Source: Acidobacteriota bacterium (GTDB taxonomy: Bacteria; Acidobacteriota; UBA6911; RPQK01; JADFOI01). Taken from it: a stretch of 6,014 bases of DNA. Below, piece after piece: positions 4,485 through 6,014 of the stretch. Made by a program: the position numbers and the translations under genes. The DNA is taken from assembly GCA_022545645.1 (NCBI GenBank), contig JACZQQ010000164.1, forward strand, positions 1-6,014, in the 5' to 3' direction. Every line of letters starts with the position of its first letter. Positions within the stretch are counted from its first letter, which is position 1. The notes beneath the pieces were generated by a model that was given only the letters and a program-made list of their open reading frames with translations, was not told where the DNA came from and searched no databases.

Positions 4485-5735
4485 CTAAGGGTCATCCAGG
4501 ACATGGAAGACATTCCCGGCATGAGGGTCGCCATGAAAAAGAGCCACCTCATGGGGGGAGAAGAGCACATCGACGGTGAGTATATCGACGAGGTAACGGG
4601 CTAACCTGGCCCGGGCCTGCGGTTGGTCGGGAAAAGCATCCGATATTTTTTGACCATGGATAAAACCCATGAAGGTCACGTGCTCCGTGGACAGGGGGTA
4701 AAGCTCCGGCACGGTTACCCGTTCGTTGTGCTGATAATATTCTCCCGCTTTGGCTAGATTCTCCTGCTCGTCAACGACCTGGATCTCCCGGGACAAAGCC
4801 TCACGGATTTCTCCGAACATGTCCGAGATCAGAATGGTCCCGATCGCGTAAGAGTCGGAATACTCGGCAAAGTATCGGGTCAAACGATCAAAGATTTCCA
4901 ATTCTTCCTGGAGTGCCGACATGACGTAGGGCTTGATCACCTTGACTACGGCTTCCCGGACCCGGGTCTCTCCCGGCAGAACCAGGGTGCAGCGCAGGAT
5001 GACCCCGATCGTTGCTTCGGCAAGGACTTCTTCTGCAAAGTGAACCTGGTATTCTTCCACGGTTTCGGGGCCGATTTCCTGGAGGATGAACTCCGTGACT
5101 TGATCGCGGCTGGTCGTCTTCAAGCTGTTTTCCAGGACCTGAAGGGTTGCTCTCAAGTCGGGGGGAACATCCGGATTTCGGGCAAAGATCTGTCCAATCT
5201 TCTGAAGAGTGGGTGTCTGGGCGAGAAACTGCAGGACATGCTCACCCCGGGGAGCATCTTCAGGCACAGAAGCCTGATTCAAGAGCCGTTCGATCAGACG
5301 CTCTTCTCCCAACTGGTCCAGGAAAAACAGGAGTGAGTCGTGAACGATGGGAAGCCAGTCCCGGGCTTTTTCGGGAACGGCCTCCAAAACGTGGGACCGA
5401 TGAAGCAGGAGCTCCAATACCTGGGGCCGCCAGCGGGTCCAATCCACCGTTTTGAGCTGGGCAATGAGCTCGTCCCTGGAGGGTCTGGGTTCAGCTCCGC
5501 TGCCCGTCCCTCCCATCAGGCCCAGGATCAGCGACTGCTGGGACCGTTCTAATGTCGGAAAGATGCGGCTGAACAGAAGAGGCCCTGCGGTCTCAGGATC
5601 GTAGCTGTCGTAGTGCTCCGGTGGTGTGGGAAGTGGGATCTCTGCTCTCAGGAGCAGGGGAGTGCTCAGAAAGAGGGTAGCCAAAAAGAACCCAGCACGA
5701 AGGAAAAAGGATATTGGGGACAGAAGTTTTTTCAC
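4485..5735 (-). CDS. ABC1/AarF/UbiB-type atypical kinase with N-terminal signal peptide, ending at a premature TAG
   Basis: ABC1 (ADCK/UbiB) proteins are atypical protein-kinase-fold ATPases, many tied to quinone biosynthesis or lipid homeostasis. This part has 416 residues. Residues 1-31 look like a Sec signal peptide: KK, then a long Leu/Phe run, then LLLRA before EIP, with cleavage likely near A31. Residues 40-165 are helical with no recognised domain. Family motifs follow: KIGQ (179-182), the invariant KxGQ; a divergent Ala-rich loop, LAEATIG (238-244); VVKVIKP (263-269) with ATP-binding K265; SREIQ (316-320); VTFMGFIHGQKISD (353-366); and catalytic-loop HGDPHAGN (401-408) with D403. The frame then hits TAG at codon 417, nine codons before DWG, so this product lacks the metal-binding aspartate and should be inactive without readthrough. 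The start is GTG (5733-5735) with no good ribosome-binding site; it is chosen because it leads straight into the signal peptide. Without the stop the gene would encode about 613 residues. Confidence 0.82.
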   Translation of the reverse strand: MKKLLSPISFFLRAGFFLATLFLSTPLLLRAEIPLPTPPEHYDSYDPETAGPLLFSRIFPTLERSQQSLILGLMGGTGSGAEPRPSRDELIAQLKTVDWTRWRPQVLELLLHRSHVLEAVPEKARDWLPIVHDSLLFFLDQLGEERLIERLLNQASVPEDAPRGEHVLQFLAQTPTLQKIGQIFARNPDVPPDLRATLQVLENSLKTTSRDQVTEFILQEIGPETVEEYQVHFAEEVLAEATIGVILRCTLVLPGETRVREAVVKVIKPYVMSALQEELEIFDRLTRYFAEYSDSYAIGTILISDMFGEIREALSREIQVVDEQENLAKAGEYYQHNERVTVPELYPLSTEHVTFMGFIHGQKISDAFPDQPQARARLARYLVDILTVDVLFSPHEVALFHGDPHAGNVFHVLDDP

Positions 5736-5759
5736 TTTTTAAAGATACTCTTTTACAAT
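5731..5759 (+). promoter_or_regulatory. Predicted sigma-70-type promoter for the amidohydrolase gene
   Basis: A TTCACT at 5731-5736 (-35, 4 of 6 matches to TTGACA) and TACAAT at 5754-5759 (-10, 5 of 6) are exactly 17 bp apart in an AT-rich stretch. Transcription would start near 5765-5767, leaving a leader of about 10 nt. The -35 box overlaps the GTG start codon of the divergent kinase gene, so the two genes share a 40-bp control region. The very short leader is a reason for caution. Confidence 0.4.
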
Positions 5760-5764
5760 GCGCT

Positions 5765-5770
5765 AAGGGA
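5765..5770 (+). promoter_or_regulatory. Ribosome-binding site for the amidohydrolase gene
   Basis: AAGGGA lies 5 nt before the ATG at 5776 and supports that start. If the predicted promoter at 5731-5759 is right, this site is almost at the 5' end of the transcript. Confidence 0.5.
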
Positions 5771-5775
5771 ACCCA

Positions 5776-6014
5776 ATGCGCTTTGTGAAAATTTCTTCTA
5801 CGAGCTTGCTGGCGATTCTTCTTCTCCTGGTTTTGAACCACTGTGCGCCGGCTGTACCGGATGCGCTTGCGCCTGACCTTGTGCTTCACAACGGCAAGAT
5901 TGTGACCGTGGACGAGGACTTCTCCATTGCTCAGGCAGTGGCTATCAGGGATGGACGTTTTGTGGCCGTGGGGTCCGACAGCGAGATTCTCTCGCTGGCA
6001 GGAGCCGACACTGA
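5776..6014 (+). CDS. Exported YtcJ-like amidohydrolase, N-terminal part (cut by window end)
   Basis: The first 79 codons are visible and the frame is open at the edge. Residues 1-23 are a signal sequence: MRFVK, then SLLAILLLLVL, then NHC. C23 could be a lipoprotein cysteine, but His at -1 is not the usual Gly/Ala/Ser; alternatively signal peptidase I could cut near ALA (30-32). Residues 33-72 read DLVLHNGKIVTVDEDF and IAQAVAIRDGRFVAVGSDSEI, the N-terminal beta-sandwich typical of metal-dependent amidohydrolases of the YtcJ/amidohydrolase-3 group. In that group D-x-(V/I)-x-x-N-G-x-(I/V)-x-T is followed by A-(V/I)-x-x-G-(R/K)-(I/F)-x-x-(V/I)-G. The metal-binding H-x-H would come just beyond the window. 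Such proteins hydrolyse amide or other C-N bonds of small molecules; the substrate is unknown. Export to the envelope fits a scavenging role. The ATG is supported by AAGGGA upstream. Confidence 0.8.
   Translation, partial: MRFVKISSTSLLAILLLLVLNHCAPAVPDALAPDLVLHNGKIVTVDEDFSIAQAVAIRDGRFVAVGSDSEILSLAGADT

Noticed and set aside
4485..4487. Reassignment of TAG as a sense codon in this organism
   Set aside because: Two other genes in the window (ends at 125 and 2094) terminate at TAG in the expected place for their families, so general recoding is not supported. Site-specific readthrough remains possible.

Overview
This window looks like chromosomal DNA of an environmental, moderately GC-rich bacterium, probably Gram-negative and respiring. 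It has a quinone-linked type glycerol-3-phosphate dehydrogenase, exported proteins, and intergenic spacers carrying palindromic and short tandem repeats of the kind I associate with Acidobacteriota and planctomycete-like genomes. That taxonomic guess comes from style only and is weak. I see no phage, transposase, CRISPR or RNA gene.

Layout. 1-125: 3' end of an alpha/beta-hydrolase gene (+). 126-257: AT-rich spacer with an 11-bp tandem duplication. 258-667 (-): remnant of a PlsC/GPAT-like acyltransferase, frameshifted and cut off just after its FPEG motif. 668-790: spacer with six 7-bp repeat units. 791-2094 (+): a doubtful 43-residue hydrophobic ORF, a three-helix membrane protein of unknown function, and a cytoplasmic glycerophosphodiester phosphodiesterase, all tightly spaced. 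2110-3690 (-): glpD, convergent with the previous gene across a 15-bp gap. 3691-3890: spacer with a hairpin over the glpD ribosome-binding site, a composite palindromic repeat (3746-3832) and octamer repeats (3845-3892). 3891-5735 (-): an ABC1/AarF/UbiB-type atypical kinase with an N-terminal signal peptide, interrupted by one in-frame TAG (4485-4487). 5776-6014 (+): start of an exported YtcJ-like amidohydrolase, divergent from the kinase across 40 bp.

How the genes fit together. The phosphodiesterase releases glycerol 3-phosphate from deacylated phospholipid head groups. GlpD oxidises glycerol 3-phosphate to dihydroxyacetone phosphate and passes electrons to quinone. The decayed acyltransferase belongs to a family that acylates glycerol phosphates. 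The centre of the window is therefore a small glycerophospholipid salvage neighbourhood whose biosynthetic member has been lost. The kinase-like gene is the most unusual item: it joins an export-type signal, a divergent nucleotide-binding loop, and a single stop codon between its catalytic loop and its metal-binding DWG motif, while the sequence after the stop remains family-like. I do not see a clearly new multi-gene system. The interrupted exported ABC1 kinase and the composite repeat are the items most worth following up.
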